Positions 22,922-32,042 of a stretch of 64,000 nucleotides of DNA are shown here, piece by piece. The position numbers were made by a program, and so were the translations under genes. The stretch comes from Eubacterium sp. CAG:251 (GTDB lineage Bacteria; Bacillota; Clostridia; Oscillospirales; Acutalibacteraceae). Under the pieces are notes generated by a model that was given only the letters and a program-made list of their open reading frames with translations, did no database searches and was not told where the DNA came from. Location of the stretch: the NCBI GenBank assembly GCA_000436835.1, contig FR889135.1, positions 11,973 to 75,972 of the forward strand, read 5' to 3'. The stretch's first letter is position 1, and each line of letters begins with the position of its first letter.

Positions 22922-23910
22922 TTAATAAAGATGCAAAATTCACGGCTTTTTTCGGAATAGGGGTAACGGTACTTGCCTCAATAATCTGTTTTATTATAAA
23001 TGCTTGGGCAGGTGCGATTTGCCTTATTTTAGGTATTATTTTGACAGGCGTATATTTTTATAATATCAAGAAAAGAAACGATAAAATTAACGAACTTAAC
23101 AACTATCTTTCACTTATGTGTTCAGGTAATTTTGACCTCGATATTATGGATAACAGCGAGGGCGAAATGTCGATACTCAAAAATAATCTTTATAAGATAA
23201 TGACGCTTTTAAAAACGCAAAACGAGCAGCTTAATACGGACAAGCTATATCTTGCAAATTCGCTTGCCGATATATCACACCAGCTTAAAACTCCGCTAAC
23301 GTCAATGATGGTGATGTCGGATTTATTAAAAGACGAAAAGGACGAGGGAAAGCGAAACGAATTTTTATCAATTATTGAAACTCAGCTTGATAAAATGAAA
23401 TGGCTTATTACAAATCTTCTTAAAATTTCAAAACTTGACGCAGGCGCAACTGAATTTAAGCACGAAAAATTTAATATTGCACCTATTTTAGAAAAAAGTT
23501 TGAAGCAGTTTTACGTCACCTGCGACGTGAGAGAAATTGAAATTGTTAATGAAATAAATGATTTTGAATTTGTCGGTGATGAAAATTGGACGGGCGAGGC
23601 AATAGAAAATATTATTAAAAACTGCATTGAGCATACAAACAATAACGGCAAATTAAGATTTTTCAGCCGGAATACGAATGTTTATAATTCTCTTTTCATT
23701 CAGGATAACGGCTGCGGAATTACAAAAGAGGATTTACCCCATATTTTTGAACGCTTTTATCACGGCAAAAATTCATCAAGCGAGAGCGTTGGTATCGGGC
23801 TTGCGCTTGCAAAAACCGTGCTTGAAAAGGAAAAGGGCGATATTATTGTTAATTCAGAGCTTGGCAAGGGCAGCATTTTTGAATTAAGATTTTATAAAAC
23901 AATAGTATAA
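22918..23910 (+). CDS. Intramembrane-sensing histidine kinase (BceS-like)
   Basis: The 330-residue kinase has two closely spaced membrane helices (about 8-28 and 31-49) with almost no outer loop, the mark of intramembrane-sensing kinases of the BceS type that read the state of a partner ABC transporter. The phospho-acceptor is His121 in ISHQLKTPLTSM. The N box (IIKNCIEHT), G1 (DNGCGI) and G2 (GIGLALAKTV) are present. Translation is coupled to the regulator. A dispersed repeat and then the exporter operator follow. Confidence 0.92.
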   Translation: MINKDAKFTAFFGIGVTVLASIICFIINAWAGAICLILGIILTGVYFYNIKKRNDKINELNNYLSLMCSGNFDLDIMDNSEGEMSILKNNLYKIMTLLKTQNEQLNTDKLYLANSLADISHQLKTPLTSMMVMSDLLKDEKDEGKRNEFLSIIETQLDKMKWLITNLLKISKLDAGATEFKHEKFNIAPILEKSLKQFYVTCDVREIEIVNEINDFEFVGDENWTGEAIENIIKNCIEHTNNNGKLRFFSRNTNVYNSLFIQDNGCGITKEDLPHIFERFYHGKNSSSESVGIGLALAKTVLEKEKGDIIVNSELGKGSIFELRFYKTIV

Positions 23911-23913
23911 ACT

Positions 23914-23960
23914 GCCTCCCTTAACAAGGGAGGTGATTGAAAAGCAATCGGAGGGATTTT
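23914..23960 (+). repeat. Dispersed intergenic repeat (CTCCCTTAACAAGGGAG type)
   Basis: The sequence starts with the palindrome CTCCCTTAACAAGGGAG and ends GGAGGGATTTT with a small internal hairpin (GATTGAAAAGCAATC). A relative lies in reverse orientation at 58619-58663. The hairpin may also end the kinase transcript. Confidence 0.75.
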
Positions 23961-24004
23961 GAGCGAAAAGCCTCGTCGTTGCAAACAAAGGTTATTTCAA
24001 TATG

Positions 24005-24057
24005 TGACATTTTTGTAATATTAGCGTCACGTGATTGTAAGTTTGAACTGTTATGAC
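24005..24057 (+). promoter_or_regulatory. Paired BceR-like boxes and promoter of exporter permease 1
   Basis: Box 1 TGACATTTTTGTAA (24005-24018) fits TNACA-N4-TGTAA exactly; box 2 TCACGTGATTGTAA (24027-24040) has one mismatch. They are 22 bases apart, and a -10-like TATGAC starts 25 bases after the start of box 2, the same geometry as at 26875-26927. Confidence 0.65.
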
Positions 24058-24063
24058 GGTGAT

Positions 24064-24094
24064 AGTGTAAGGGGACTGTACCCATTTTTACACT
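24064..24094 (+). other. Leader hairpin before exporter permease 1
   Basis: AGTGTAA pairs with TTACACT and an inner GGG with CCC, just upstream of GGGGGAGG. It could protect the transcript end or affect translation. Confidence 0.4.
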
Positions 24095-24113
24095 GATGGG
24101 GGAGGTATTCATT

Positions 24114-26780
24114 ATGAGTATAACAAAAAAATTAGCCCTGCGCCATTTGAAGCAGAACAAAACAAGGTCGGTTTTAACTGTTTTAGGCATAACTATATCC
24201 GTAGTTATGCTTACTGTTATTTTTACCTGCGCCACCTCTTTTGCTCACTACTACGGCGAAAGAGCAATCAACACAAACGGAAATTGGCATTTCTTTGTTA
24301 AAACAGATTATGAAAGTGCAAAAAAATATTTACTAAGCGATTCCTCGCTTAAAGATATAGGCTTTGAAAAGGATTTATCATCCGAGGAGCAAAGCTATAA
24401 GATTTATTCAGATAAAGCTAATTATTTAAGAACAGGTACGATATATCAGGGAGATGCACAGTATATTAAGGATACAGTCACCTGCAAATATGACGGCGCT
24501 TTGCCTAAAAGTGATAATGAAATTATGGTGGAACAGTCGCTTATTAAAAATAACGGGCTTGAACTAAAAATAGGCGACGAGATTAAAATTGCAGTCGGCT
24601 CAAGGCTTAAAGGCGATTTTGTCATTTTGCCGGTAATGGGCGATTACCAATTCGGCGAACGCTTTGAAAAGGAAAAGGACGAAACGTTTAAAGTTGTAGG
24701 TATTCTCCACAATAACGAGCCGACCGAGCGTGGCGCAATCATTCGTGGAATGAGTGATTTAAAAAGTAAAAATCTTGTTGCTTACGGTAAGATTAAAAAA
24801 GTCACTCCGTTTTCGTACATTAAAATCAACGGTATTTATGATAAGTTCGGCTTTACGAAAAAGAAAAGGGCATTTAATGTGGGCGAAAATACAGGCTTTT
24901 TAAATTCAAGGCTTGCCTTTTCGATAGACAAAAACGATTTGCCGCAGGTATTAAAGCTTACTGCAATCGGAATCGTTGTTTTTGCCGTAATTTTCGTTTC
25001 GTCATTTGCAATGATTTATAATTCCTTTGCGCTCTCTGTCGGCGAGCAAATCAAATACCTCGGTATGCTTTCCTCAGTCGGTGCAACAAGGAAACAGAAG
25101 AAAAAGACGCTCTATTTTGAGGGCGCAATATTGGGAGGAATAGGAATTATTCTCGGCATAGCGCTTGGCTTGCTTACTACCTTTATATCGCAAAGCGCAA
25201 TGAATGCCAAAATTGCCTCGATTATGGAGGGGTATAACGACAACATCAAATATTCAACTCATATTTCCCTGTGGGTGCTTTGCCTTATTGTTATTTTGGC
25301 GGCGCTGACTGTTTTTGTGTCAATCATTTCGCCCGTGCAAAAGGCGGCAAGAATTACTGCGATTGATGCGATTAGAAAAACGGACGAGATTAAGCGAAAA
25401 GGCAAAATCCGCACGCCGTTTATTATCACTAAGCTTTTCGGCTTTGAGGGCGACATTGCATTTAAAAATTTAAGGCGCAACGGCAGAAAATCAAGGACGA
25501 TTATCGCTTGTATATGTATTTGCGCAGTCCTCTTTTTAAGCTGTAATTATTTTTGCGAAACATTTAAGGATGCGTCAAACTTAGATTATGAAATTCCTTA
25601 TCAGATTATGTATCAATACAGTGCCGAAAGCAAGGCACAGCTTGAAAAAGCAAGAAATTATTTGAAAACAAATAAAAGGGTAAAGCGATTTTATTCGATT
25701 TGGGCGAACTGGTATTCGCCGATTTCAAGAAGCGATATAAATCCTTATGATAATTCACGTGAGTATGATATGTCGTTTCATAATGAAAGCGTTTTTGTTG
25801 ATAAATATAAATTTGTCGCAGCGCAGGATATACAATATAACGCTCATTTGCTTGATGACGAGGATTTCAATGCGCTTTGCAAGAAAAACGGAATTGATTA
25901 TAAAAAATATTACTCGCCCGATAAGGACGGCTCGATTAAGACAATTGTAATGAACACAATTGACCGTAACGGTGAGCCGATTTTTAATAATAACCTACTC
26001 GGCAAAACTATCGGCGCATATGGCTTTGATTTTGAAAAGACCGAAAGAGAAAATAAGCTCGACGAGGACGGGAATCAGATTAGTTTCTATTATAAGACCG
26101 GTCGCACATCTGTTTATAAATTCTGCGATTTTATAAAATATGATAAGGATAATCCTATTTGTAATTTAGAGTCGGACGGTGTTGCTTTTTATGTGCCTAA
26201 GAGTGTATACGATAAATATTCTGATGATGATTCGTTTTATTTCGATTACGGTATTGAAACCGACGAGCCGTACAAGGTTGAAAAGGAACTTAAGGACTAT
26301 TTGTCCGAAAACGAGGCGGATGGTGACGTATATAACATTTATTATTGGACGATGAAGGAAAAGAGCATTATATCCGCTGTTCAATTTTTGTCCTATGCTT
26401 TCATTTTGCTGATTACATTAATAACAGTATTTAATATAATCAACACAATGACGGCGCAGATTGCAAACAGGAAAAAGGAGCTTGCAATGCTGAAAAGCGT
26501 TGGTATGACGCCGAAGGAGTTTAAAAAGACGTTGATTTTTGAAAGTATGTTTTACGGTTTATTCGGTTTGCTTTTTGGTGTGCCGCTAAGCCTTGTTATT
26601 AACAGAGTGGTGGGATATATTATTTCAAAGGATAATCCTATTCCGTTTTCTGTCAATATTTGGCTTTATCTTATTGCCTGCGTGGCAGTATTTGTTATCA
26701 TAGGTCTTACTATGATTTATTCATTAAAGCTTATTAAAAACAATTCTATTATTGATTCATTAAAGGACGATACAAACTGA
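24114..26780 (+). CDS. FtsX-type ABC transporter permease 1
   Basis: The ATG at 24114 follows GGGGGAGGT; the ATG 18 bases earlier lies upstream of that site. The 888-residue protein is a tandem FtsX arrangement: helix 1 (about 18-40), a first outer domain, three helices (about 285-415), then helix 5 (about 465-485), a second outer domain and three helices to the end. Motifs such as QIKYLGMLSSVGATRKQKKK and ELAMLKSVGMTPKEFKK are the coupling regions of MacB/FtsX permeases. It has no ATPase gene directly beside it; the ATPase at 26954 probably serves it as well. Likely job: antimicrobial-peptide export or detoxification under the two-component system. Confidence 0.85.
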   Translation: MSITKKLALRHLKQNKTRSVLTVLGITISVVMLTVIFTCATSFAHYYGERAINTNGNWHFFVKTDYESAKKYLLSDSSLKDIGFEKDLSSEEQSYKIYSDKANYLRTGTIYQGDAQYIKDTVTCKYDGALPKSDNEIMVEQSLIKNNGLELKIGDEIKIAVGSRLKGDFVILPVMGDYQFGERFEKEKDETFKVVGILHNNEPTERGAIIRGMSDLKSKNLVAYGKIKKVTPFSYIKINGIYDKFGFTKKKRAFNVGENTGFLNSRLAFSIDKNDLPQVLKLTAIGIVVFAVIFVSSFAMIYNSFALSVGEQIKYLGMLSSVGATRKQKKKTLYFEGAILGGIGIILGIALGLLTTFISQSAMNAKIASIMEGYNDNIKYSTHISLWVLCLIVILAALTVFVSIISPVQKAARITAIDAIRKTDEIKRKGKIRTPFIITKLFGFEGDIAFKNLRRNGRKSRTIIACICICAVLFLSCNYFCETFKDASNLDYEIPYQIMYQYSAESKAQLEKARNYLKTNKRVKRFYSIWANWYSPISRSDINPYDNSREYDMSFHNESVFVDKYKFVAAQDIQYNAHLLDDEDFNALCKKNGIDYKKYYSPDKDGSIKTIVMNTIDRNGEPIFNNNLLGKTIGAYGFDFEKTERENKLDEDGNQISFYYKTGRTSVYKFCDFIKYDKDNPICNLESDGVAFYVPKSVYDKYSDDDSFYFDYGIETDEPYKVEKELKDYLSENEADGDVYNIYYWTMKEKSIISAVQFLSYAFILLITLITVFNIINTMTAQIANRKKELAMLKSVGMTPKEFKKTLIFESMFYGLFGLLFGVPLSLVINRVVGYIISKDNPIPFSVNIWLYLIACVAVFVIIGLTMIYSLKLIKNNSIIDSLKDDTN

Positions 26781-26789
26781 CACAAAGCC

Positions 26790-26811
26790 GTAGGGGCGAA
26801 CATTGTTCGCC
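26790..26811 (+). repeat. Hairpin repeat GGCGAACATTGTTCGCC
   Basis: A GTAGG-flanked unit of the family described at 1346; it lies right after the permease gene. Confidence 0.8.
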
Positions 26812-26874
26812 TTTTCTCAAAATCTGCATACGGTTGTGCGCCGGATTTTGTATTCGTATTCAAATTTAGGTAAG

Positions 26875-26927
26875 TGACAAAATTGTAATTAAACAGTCAC
26901 ACGATTGTAAGTTCATACTGGTATTAT
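26875..26927 (+). promoter_or_regulatory. Paired BceR-like boxes and promoter of exporter 2
   Basis: TGACAAAATTGTAA (26875-26888) and TCACACGATTGTAA (26897-26910) both fit TNACA-N4-TGTAA, again 22 bases apart, with TATTAT (26922-26927) as the -10 box and no good -35 box. Confidence 0.7.
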
Positions 26928-26953
26928 GGACTCATCGAAAGGAGATAACTACT

Positions 26954-27637
26954 ATGAAAATACTTGAAGTTACAAATTTATGCAAAACATACGGCAAGGG
27001 CGACACAATGGTTAAGGCTCTTGATAACGTTTCGTTTTCAGTAGAAAAAGGTGAGTTCCTTGCTATTATCGGGCCGAGCGGTTCGGGCAAGTCAACGCTT
27101 CTTCATATCCTCGGCGGTGTAGATGTGCCGACAAGCGGCAGTGTTGTTATTAATCAAACCGATATTTCAAATCTTGATGAAACGGCACTTGCAATTTTTC
27201 GTCGCAGGCAGATAGGCCTTATTTATCAGTTTTATAATCTTATTCCTATTTTGACTGTTCAGGAAAATTTGACCTTGCCGCTTCTTCTTGACGGCAGAAA
27301 GCCGGATAAAAAGCAAATTGATACTCTTGTAAAGCGTCTTGGCTTGGAAAACAGGCTTGACCATTTGCCAAATCAGCTTTCAGGCGGTCAGCAGCAGCGT
27401 GTATCAATCGGACGTGCACTTGTCAACAATCCTGCGCTTATGCTTGCAGACGAGCCTACGGGAAATCTTGACAGCGAAAACAGTAAGGAGATTATTTCTC
27501 TTTTAAGGCAATTTAATAAAGAATTTAACCAAACTGTAATTATTATCACTCACGATGAAAAAATTGCAAATTCAGCCGACCGTGTAATCACAATTGAGGA
27601 CGGCAAAATCACCGGGGATGAGGTGAGAATAGGTTGA
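26954..27637 (+). CDS. ABC transporter ATP-binding protein (MacB/LolD/BceA type)
   Basis: The 227-residue ATPase has Walker A GPSGSGKST, the Q-loop IYQFYNLIP, the signature LSGGQQQR, Walker B LMLADEPTGNLD and switch His in THDEK. Family members drive mechanotransmission-type exporters rather than importers. It overlaps the next gene (TTGA) and is preceded by AAAGGAG. It probably serves both FtsX-type permeases of the locus. Confidence 0.94.
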   Translation: MKILEVTNLCKTYGKGDTMVKALDNVSFSVEKGEFLAIIGPSGSGKSTLLHILGGVDVPTSGSVVINQTDISNLDETALAIFRRRQIGLIYQFYNLIPILTVQENLTLPLLLDGRKPDKKQIDTLVKRLGLENRLDHLPNQLSGGQQQRVSIGRALVNNPALMLADEPTGNLDSENSKEIISLLRQFNKEFNQTVIIITHDEKIANSADRVITIEDGKITGDEVRIG

Positions 27638-30219
27638 ATATCGTAAATAAGCTTACAACACGTCACATTCAGCAAAACAAGGGCAGAACGGTTGTAACAA
27701 CACTTGGCATTTGCGTTTCCGTTGCAATGATTACGGCTGTATTTGTTGCAATGGCTTCGTTTTTAAACCTTTTCGGTGAAATCGGCTTAATCTCGTCAGG
27801 CAAATGGGACGCTGAATTTGACTATCTTAATCAAACACAAATAAACCAAATTAAAAATGATGACAGAATTTCAAATGTAGGTCTCGGTTACAGCGACGAC
27901 TGTATGTCGTTTAAGCTGAAAAGTGCATCTGATTATGAAAAAAGCACGGGTGAAATTCTTGTCGGAAACAAGAAATATTTTGAAATGATGGCGACGGGCG
28001 ATTTTGACGGAAAGCTTCCGGAAAATGAAAACGAGGTTGCAGTTGAAGAAAATTTGCTTGCGGCAAACGGTATGAAAAATGCCAAGGTAGGCGATAAGAT
28101 TACTTTTGCTCAGGGGATGAGGCAGCTTGCCGACGGAGGTATTGCAACAGACGGCTATCGTGATGAAAACGAGAAATTCGTCACGTCAAAAGATTATAAG
28201 GAATATACAATTACCGCAATTCTTCACAATAACCCTGCCACAAGATATAAAAAAATTTGGCGTGGTATGAGCGAGGCGGAGAGCAAGAGCGACAAGAACA
28301 TTTTTGCTTTATTTACGCTTGCTAAGCAGGACTCAAATGCATATAAAACCATTGAAAAAATCCAAAGAGATTACAAAATTGACGGCTACAGGGCAAACGA
28401 AGATGTCCTTGCGTCATATCTTTCAGGCAGACAGGGCGGCTTTCTTTCAACGATGCTTCCAATTGTTTTGGCTGTTTTAATTCTTATCGTTATCGCATCC
28501 GTAATGCTTATTTATAACGCATTCGGTATGTCGCTTGCAGAGCGAGTAAGATATCTCGGTATGCTTGCCTCGGTTGGTGCAACTAAGGCGCAAAAGCGAA
28601 AAAGTGTGTATTTTGAGGGCGCAATTTTAGGTGCTGTCGGCATTCCCGTCGGTATTGCGGCAGGAATACTCGGTATCGGAATTACCCTTAAATTAATAGG
28701 CAATAAAATTATTTCTACAGGAATGATTGCAGGCGTCAGCGAAAGCAATATGCAAATGAAAGTCGTAGTTCCTTTTTGGGCGATAATCTCGATTGTTATT
28801 GTAAGCATATTAACGATTTTTATTTCTTCATTTATTCCGGCACGCAAGGCGTCAAAAATCACTCCTATTGATGCAATTCGCCAAAGGCAAGAGATTAAGG
28901 TTAAGCCTAAAAAGCTTAAATCGCCTAAATATATCAGAAAAATATTTGGTTATGAAGGTGAGCTTGCATATAAAAATCTTAAGCGCAACGGAAGAAAATC
29001 AAGGCTTATAACCGTTTCAATCGCTCTTTCAATCGTACTTTTTATTTCCTGCAATTATTTTTGCAATATGTTTGTTCAGGCAAGCGGATATGAAAAAACA
29101 ATTCCTTACCAGATATCAACAACAATTACTTACGCTCATAAAAAAGAACTTTATGACGCACTTGACAAAATGCAGGGAGTTAATAAATATTATATTGATA
29201 CGGCGGATATGAGTATTTTTCTCGGTAAGTCAAGCCCGATTATTAAAAATAATGAAATTAAAGATTTGAAAAATTATACTTCTGCTTATTCAAAGCTGTT
29301 TGGCGGGGAAAAGGATGTTTCTACAGTAATTCACTATGTTGACGACAGCGAGTTTAACACGCTTTGTGAAAATAACGGTATTGATTATAATACTTTTTAC
29401 GGTGACAGTCTTAAATGCGTTTTGCTTAACAATCTTACTCATAAGCAGGACACAACGAAAGTATTTACCGACAACATTATAGGCAAGCATATTATTCAAA
29501 ATTCCGATTATGCAAACGATGAAAAAAATCCGCTTGATATCGAGGTCGGCGGTCTTGTTAAATTTGATAAAAACAGCCTGCCGTGTAATCTCGTTGCGCC
29601 GGGCGTGGTCGGTATAATTATGCCTTATTCTCAGTACGTAAATGTAGTAAATAAAGGCGAAAAGGCAAGCAATATTTCAATGAGCGTTTGTATTGAAACC
29701 GATGATCATAAAAATGTTGCGAAAAATCTTAATAATCTTTTGACTGAAAAAGATTTTGGAGGAACGTTTGTTTCTGACATTTCCGATACTCTCCAAACTA
29801 TGAATACCGTTATCTTTATTGTTCAGGTATTTGTTTACGGCTTTATTTCGCTTATCTCTCTTATCACGATTGCAAATATTATTAACACCATTTCAACGAA
29901 TATATCGCTTCGACGTAAGGAATTTGCGATGCTTAAATCGGTCGGAACGGCTCCGAGCGGATTTAGAAAAATGGTAAGCCTTGAAAGTGTATTTTATGCG
30001 CTTAAAGCGGTCATATTCGGTGTGCCAATAAGCGTTTTGGTTTGCGTATTGCTTAATAAAATGCTTGGTGAAAGCTCAATCCCTTATCAGTTTGATTATA
30101 AGCTTTATTTGGGCGTAATCCTTGTGGTATTTGCGATTATTGCAGTTACGATGATTTATTCCGTAAGAAAATTAAAGGATGATAATATTATTGAAACCCT
30201 TAAAGAGGATATAAGCTGA
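27634..30219 (+). CDS. FtsX-type ABC transporter permease 2
   Basis: The protein (861 residues) starts at a TTG that overlaps the ATPase stop; AGGTGAG lies upstream. It is a paralogue of permease 1 with the same eight-helix, two-ectodomain plan and the same motifs (RVRYLGMLASVGATKAQK and FAMLKSVGTAPSGFRK). The outer domains differ more than the membrane parts, which suggests different ligands. It ends the exporter unit; a loose hairpin (CGGCAG/CTGCCG, long loop, 30228-30276) follows. Confidence 0.86.
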   Translation: MNIVNKLTTRHIQQNKGRTVVTTLGICVSVAMITAVFVAMASFLNLFGEIGLISSGKWDAEFDYLNQTQINQIKNDDRISNVGLGYSDDCMSFKLKSASDYEKSTGEILVGNKKYFEMMATGDFDGKLPENENEVAVEENLLAANGMKNAKVGDKITFAQGMRQLADGGIATDGYRDENEKFVTSKDYKEYTITAILHNNPATRYKKIWRGMSEAESKSDKNIFALFTLAKQDSNAYKTIEKIQRDYKIDGYRANEDVLASYLSGRQGGFLSTMLPIVLAVLILIVIASVMLIYNAFGMSLAERVRYLGMLASVGATKAQKRKSVYFEGAILGAVGIPVGIAAGILGIGITLKLIGNKIISTGMIAGVSESNMQMKVVVPFWAIISIVIVSILTIFISSFIPARKASKITPIDAIRQRQEIKVKPKKLKSPKYIRKIFGYEGELAYKNLKRNGRKSRLITVSIALSIVLFISCNYFCNMFVQASGYEKTIPYQISTTITYAHKKELYDALDKMQGVNKYYIDTADMSIFLGKSSPIIKNNEIKDLKNYTSAYSKLFGGEKDVSTVIHYVDDSEFNTLCENNGIDYNTFYGDSLKCVLLNNLTHKQDTTKVFTDNIIGKHIIQNSDYANDEKNPLDIEVGGLVKFDKNSLPCNLVAPGVVGIIMPYSQYVNVVNKGEKASNISMSVCIETDDHKNVAKNLNNLLTEKDFGGTFVSDISDTLQTMNTVIFIVQVFVYGFISLISLITIANIINTISTNISLRRKEFAMLKSVGTAPSGFRKMVSLESVFYALKAVIFGVPISVLVCVLLNKMLGESSIPYQFDYKLYLGVILVVFAIIAVTMIYSVRKLKDDNIIETLKEDIS

Positions 30220-30284
30220 TAATTTTCGGCAGGCTTTTATTACCCATTTAAACCCCAATATATTCTTTCTGCCGAGAAAATAAA

Positions 30285-30318
30285 AAGGCTCATCTTCAAA
30301 TTATCGAAGATGAGCCTT
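30285..30318. terminator. Bidirectional terminator between exporter and GtrII-like gene
   Basis: Stem AAGGCTCATCTTC / GAAGATGAGCCTT with T-rich flanks on the minus strand; it lies just beyond the minus-strand gene end at 30334. Confidence 0.85.
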
Positions 30319-30333
30319 ACTTTATTGTGGCTG

Positions 30334-31992
30334 TTACTCATATAAAAAGTCATAGAAATTCGGTGAATAGTTGCCGACCTTGACAACAATATAATCGCCT
30401 GCGTCTAAAATATAACCGCTGTCATTATACGAGGGAATGTTTATATATTTTTTTGTTGCCTCTTCAAATTGCTCATTTGTGCCAAGCTTGAAATCATAGC
30501 CGCATGAATTGAAAAACTTTTTAAGTTCAACATTTGCGCTTGAAAACGAATAAATCGACCAAGAAATGTAAGAACTGATTGATGTCTGACAAGTGGTATA
30601 AGTATATGATTTTTTCGCTTTTTTAGAGGTATAGTTAATTATTCTGCCTGCCGCACTGTCTTTTTTAACAGCGTATTTATCTTTAATATTATTAGAAAGC
30701 TGATAGTAACCGATAAAAATGACGGGCTTATTTTTATCATATTTTTCAAGGTCTTTTGCAATATTACAAACGACTTGCTTTTCTTCTTTATCTCTTAAAA
30801 CGTTTACGTGATACCAATAATTTGATGAGCAAATTTGAACTGTTAATATTATGACAAGCGACAGCGAAGCAATTATTTTTAAAGCTTTTTTGCCGTTTAA
30901 ATTAATGATTTTTGATGAAAGCAGCAGGGTAATTGCACCGATATAAAACGGTATTCCTTGCTCGGTTCTGTATGCGGATTCCGTTCCCCGATAAATGCTT
31001 AAAAAGAAAACAGTAAGTGCAAGACCAAAATAAAAGAAAATGAGAATAGGCTTTTTGGTGCTCTTGGTTTGAAATATCATCAAAACAAATGCAACGGCGA
31101 GAAAAATGAATAAAATTGTAAATGGGGCATAGCAAAATATTTTAGATACAAATGAATATATAAAATCATAAAAAAATGATTTTAATGTGGCAGAGCTTGA
31201 AAGCCAAGCAGTACCGACAGCGTTGTTGTTATCTTGTGTAATATTGCATATATTTATTATTGCGTTTGATATTATTTCCTCTAAAGAAAATCCTAAAAAT
31301 AAAGTCGGTGCAAGCCAAAAACCGTTGAAAAACAATTCTTTTTGGCTTTTTTTACCGTCGGCAAGAAGTATAAGAAGTAAAAATACTGCGCCGATATAAA
31401 CTAAAATGAATGATTCATACCATGAATATGCAAAGAATATAAAAATAGAAGAAATAAGTATTGAAGCAATCAAATTTTTAATTTTCAGTGCAAAATAAAG
31501 TGCAAAAGATACTAAAAGAATTGAGCCTCCGGTGGTTAAAACTGAGCCTTTGAACATAAAATATTCATTCATCAGCGGGAAAGTTATGTAAAGGCAGGTG
31601 AAAAATGTATAAGGCAAAACATTGCTTTGAGGCTTTGCTTTGTCAAATATTATGCAAAATACAGTTGCTCCCAAAATAAAGCAAATAAGACCTATTATAT
31701 TTTCAACTGCAATCGGCAAATGTTCAAAGCCTAAATAATTTTCTATAATTGTTGCTGTAAGCCTGCCCTGTGCAACAAGTAAGCCGTGATAATATCTGTC
31801 ACTTGAAAGCGAGTCGATTGTTACCGTTTCGTGAGTGAGATAATATGCATAGCACAAAATTGTGCTAATAAGAACGGGGAAAATATACATAGGATTTAAA
31901 AGAAACTTTTTGAATCCTTGTTTTAAACTTAAATCGCTGTAAACAAGCCTTGCGTTTTGTTCCTTTTTCTCAGTCAATCTTTTTTTACTCAT
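30334..31992 (-). CDS. Polytopic membrane protein, probable GtrII-type glucosyltransferase
   Basis: The ATG at 31992 (MSKKRLTEKK) is chosen because the earlier ATG at 32022 lies inside the terminator stem of the upstream gene. The 552-residue product has about ten to twelve hydrophobic segments and a C-terminal outer domain. The N-terminal TIDSLSSDRYYHGLLVAQGR resembles GtrII-family proteins, which transfer glucosyl groups from lipid carriers to surface polysaccharide. The match is by memory of the family pattern, so the function is only probable. RBS is weak (GGTGA). Confidence 0.6.
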   Translation of the reverse strand: MSKKRLTEKKEQNARLVYSDLSLKQGFKKFLLNPMYIFPVLISTILCYAYYLTHETVTIDSLSSDRYYHGLLVAQGRLTATIIENYLGFEHLPIAVENIIGLICFILGATVFCIIFDKAKPQSNVLPYTFFTCLYITFPLMNEYFMFKGSVLTTGGSILLVSFALYFALKIKNLIASILISSIFIFFAYSWYESFILVYIGAVFLLLILLADGKKSQKELFFNGFWLAPTLFLGFSLEEIISNAIINICNITQDNNNAVGTAWLSSSATLKSFFYDFIYSFVSKIFCYAPFTILFIFLAVAFVLMIFQTKSTKKPILIFFYFGLALTVFFLSIYRGTESAYRTEQGIPFYIGAITLLLSSKIINLNGKKALKIIASLSLVIILTVQICSSNYWYHVNVLRDKEEKQVVCNIAKDLEKYDKNKPVIFIGYYQLSNNIKDKYAVKKDSAAGRIINYTSKKAKKSYTYTTCQTSISSYISWSIYSFSSANVELKKFFNSCGYDFKLGTNEQFEEATKKYINIPSYNDSGYILDAGDYIVVKVGNYSPNFYDFLYE

Positions 31993-32005
31993 AATTTCAC
32001 CATAA

Positions 32006-32032
32006 TCTAAAACAGCCGTCATTACTGACGGC
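32006..32032 (-). terminator. Terminator of the CdaR-type regulator gene
   Basis: On the minus strand GCCGTCA/TGACGGC is followed by TGTTTTAG, 11 bases after the stop codon. The T-tract is weak, so read-through into the GtrII-like gene is possible. Confidence 0.55.
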
Positions 32033-32042
32033 CGATAGCTTG

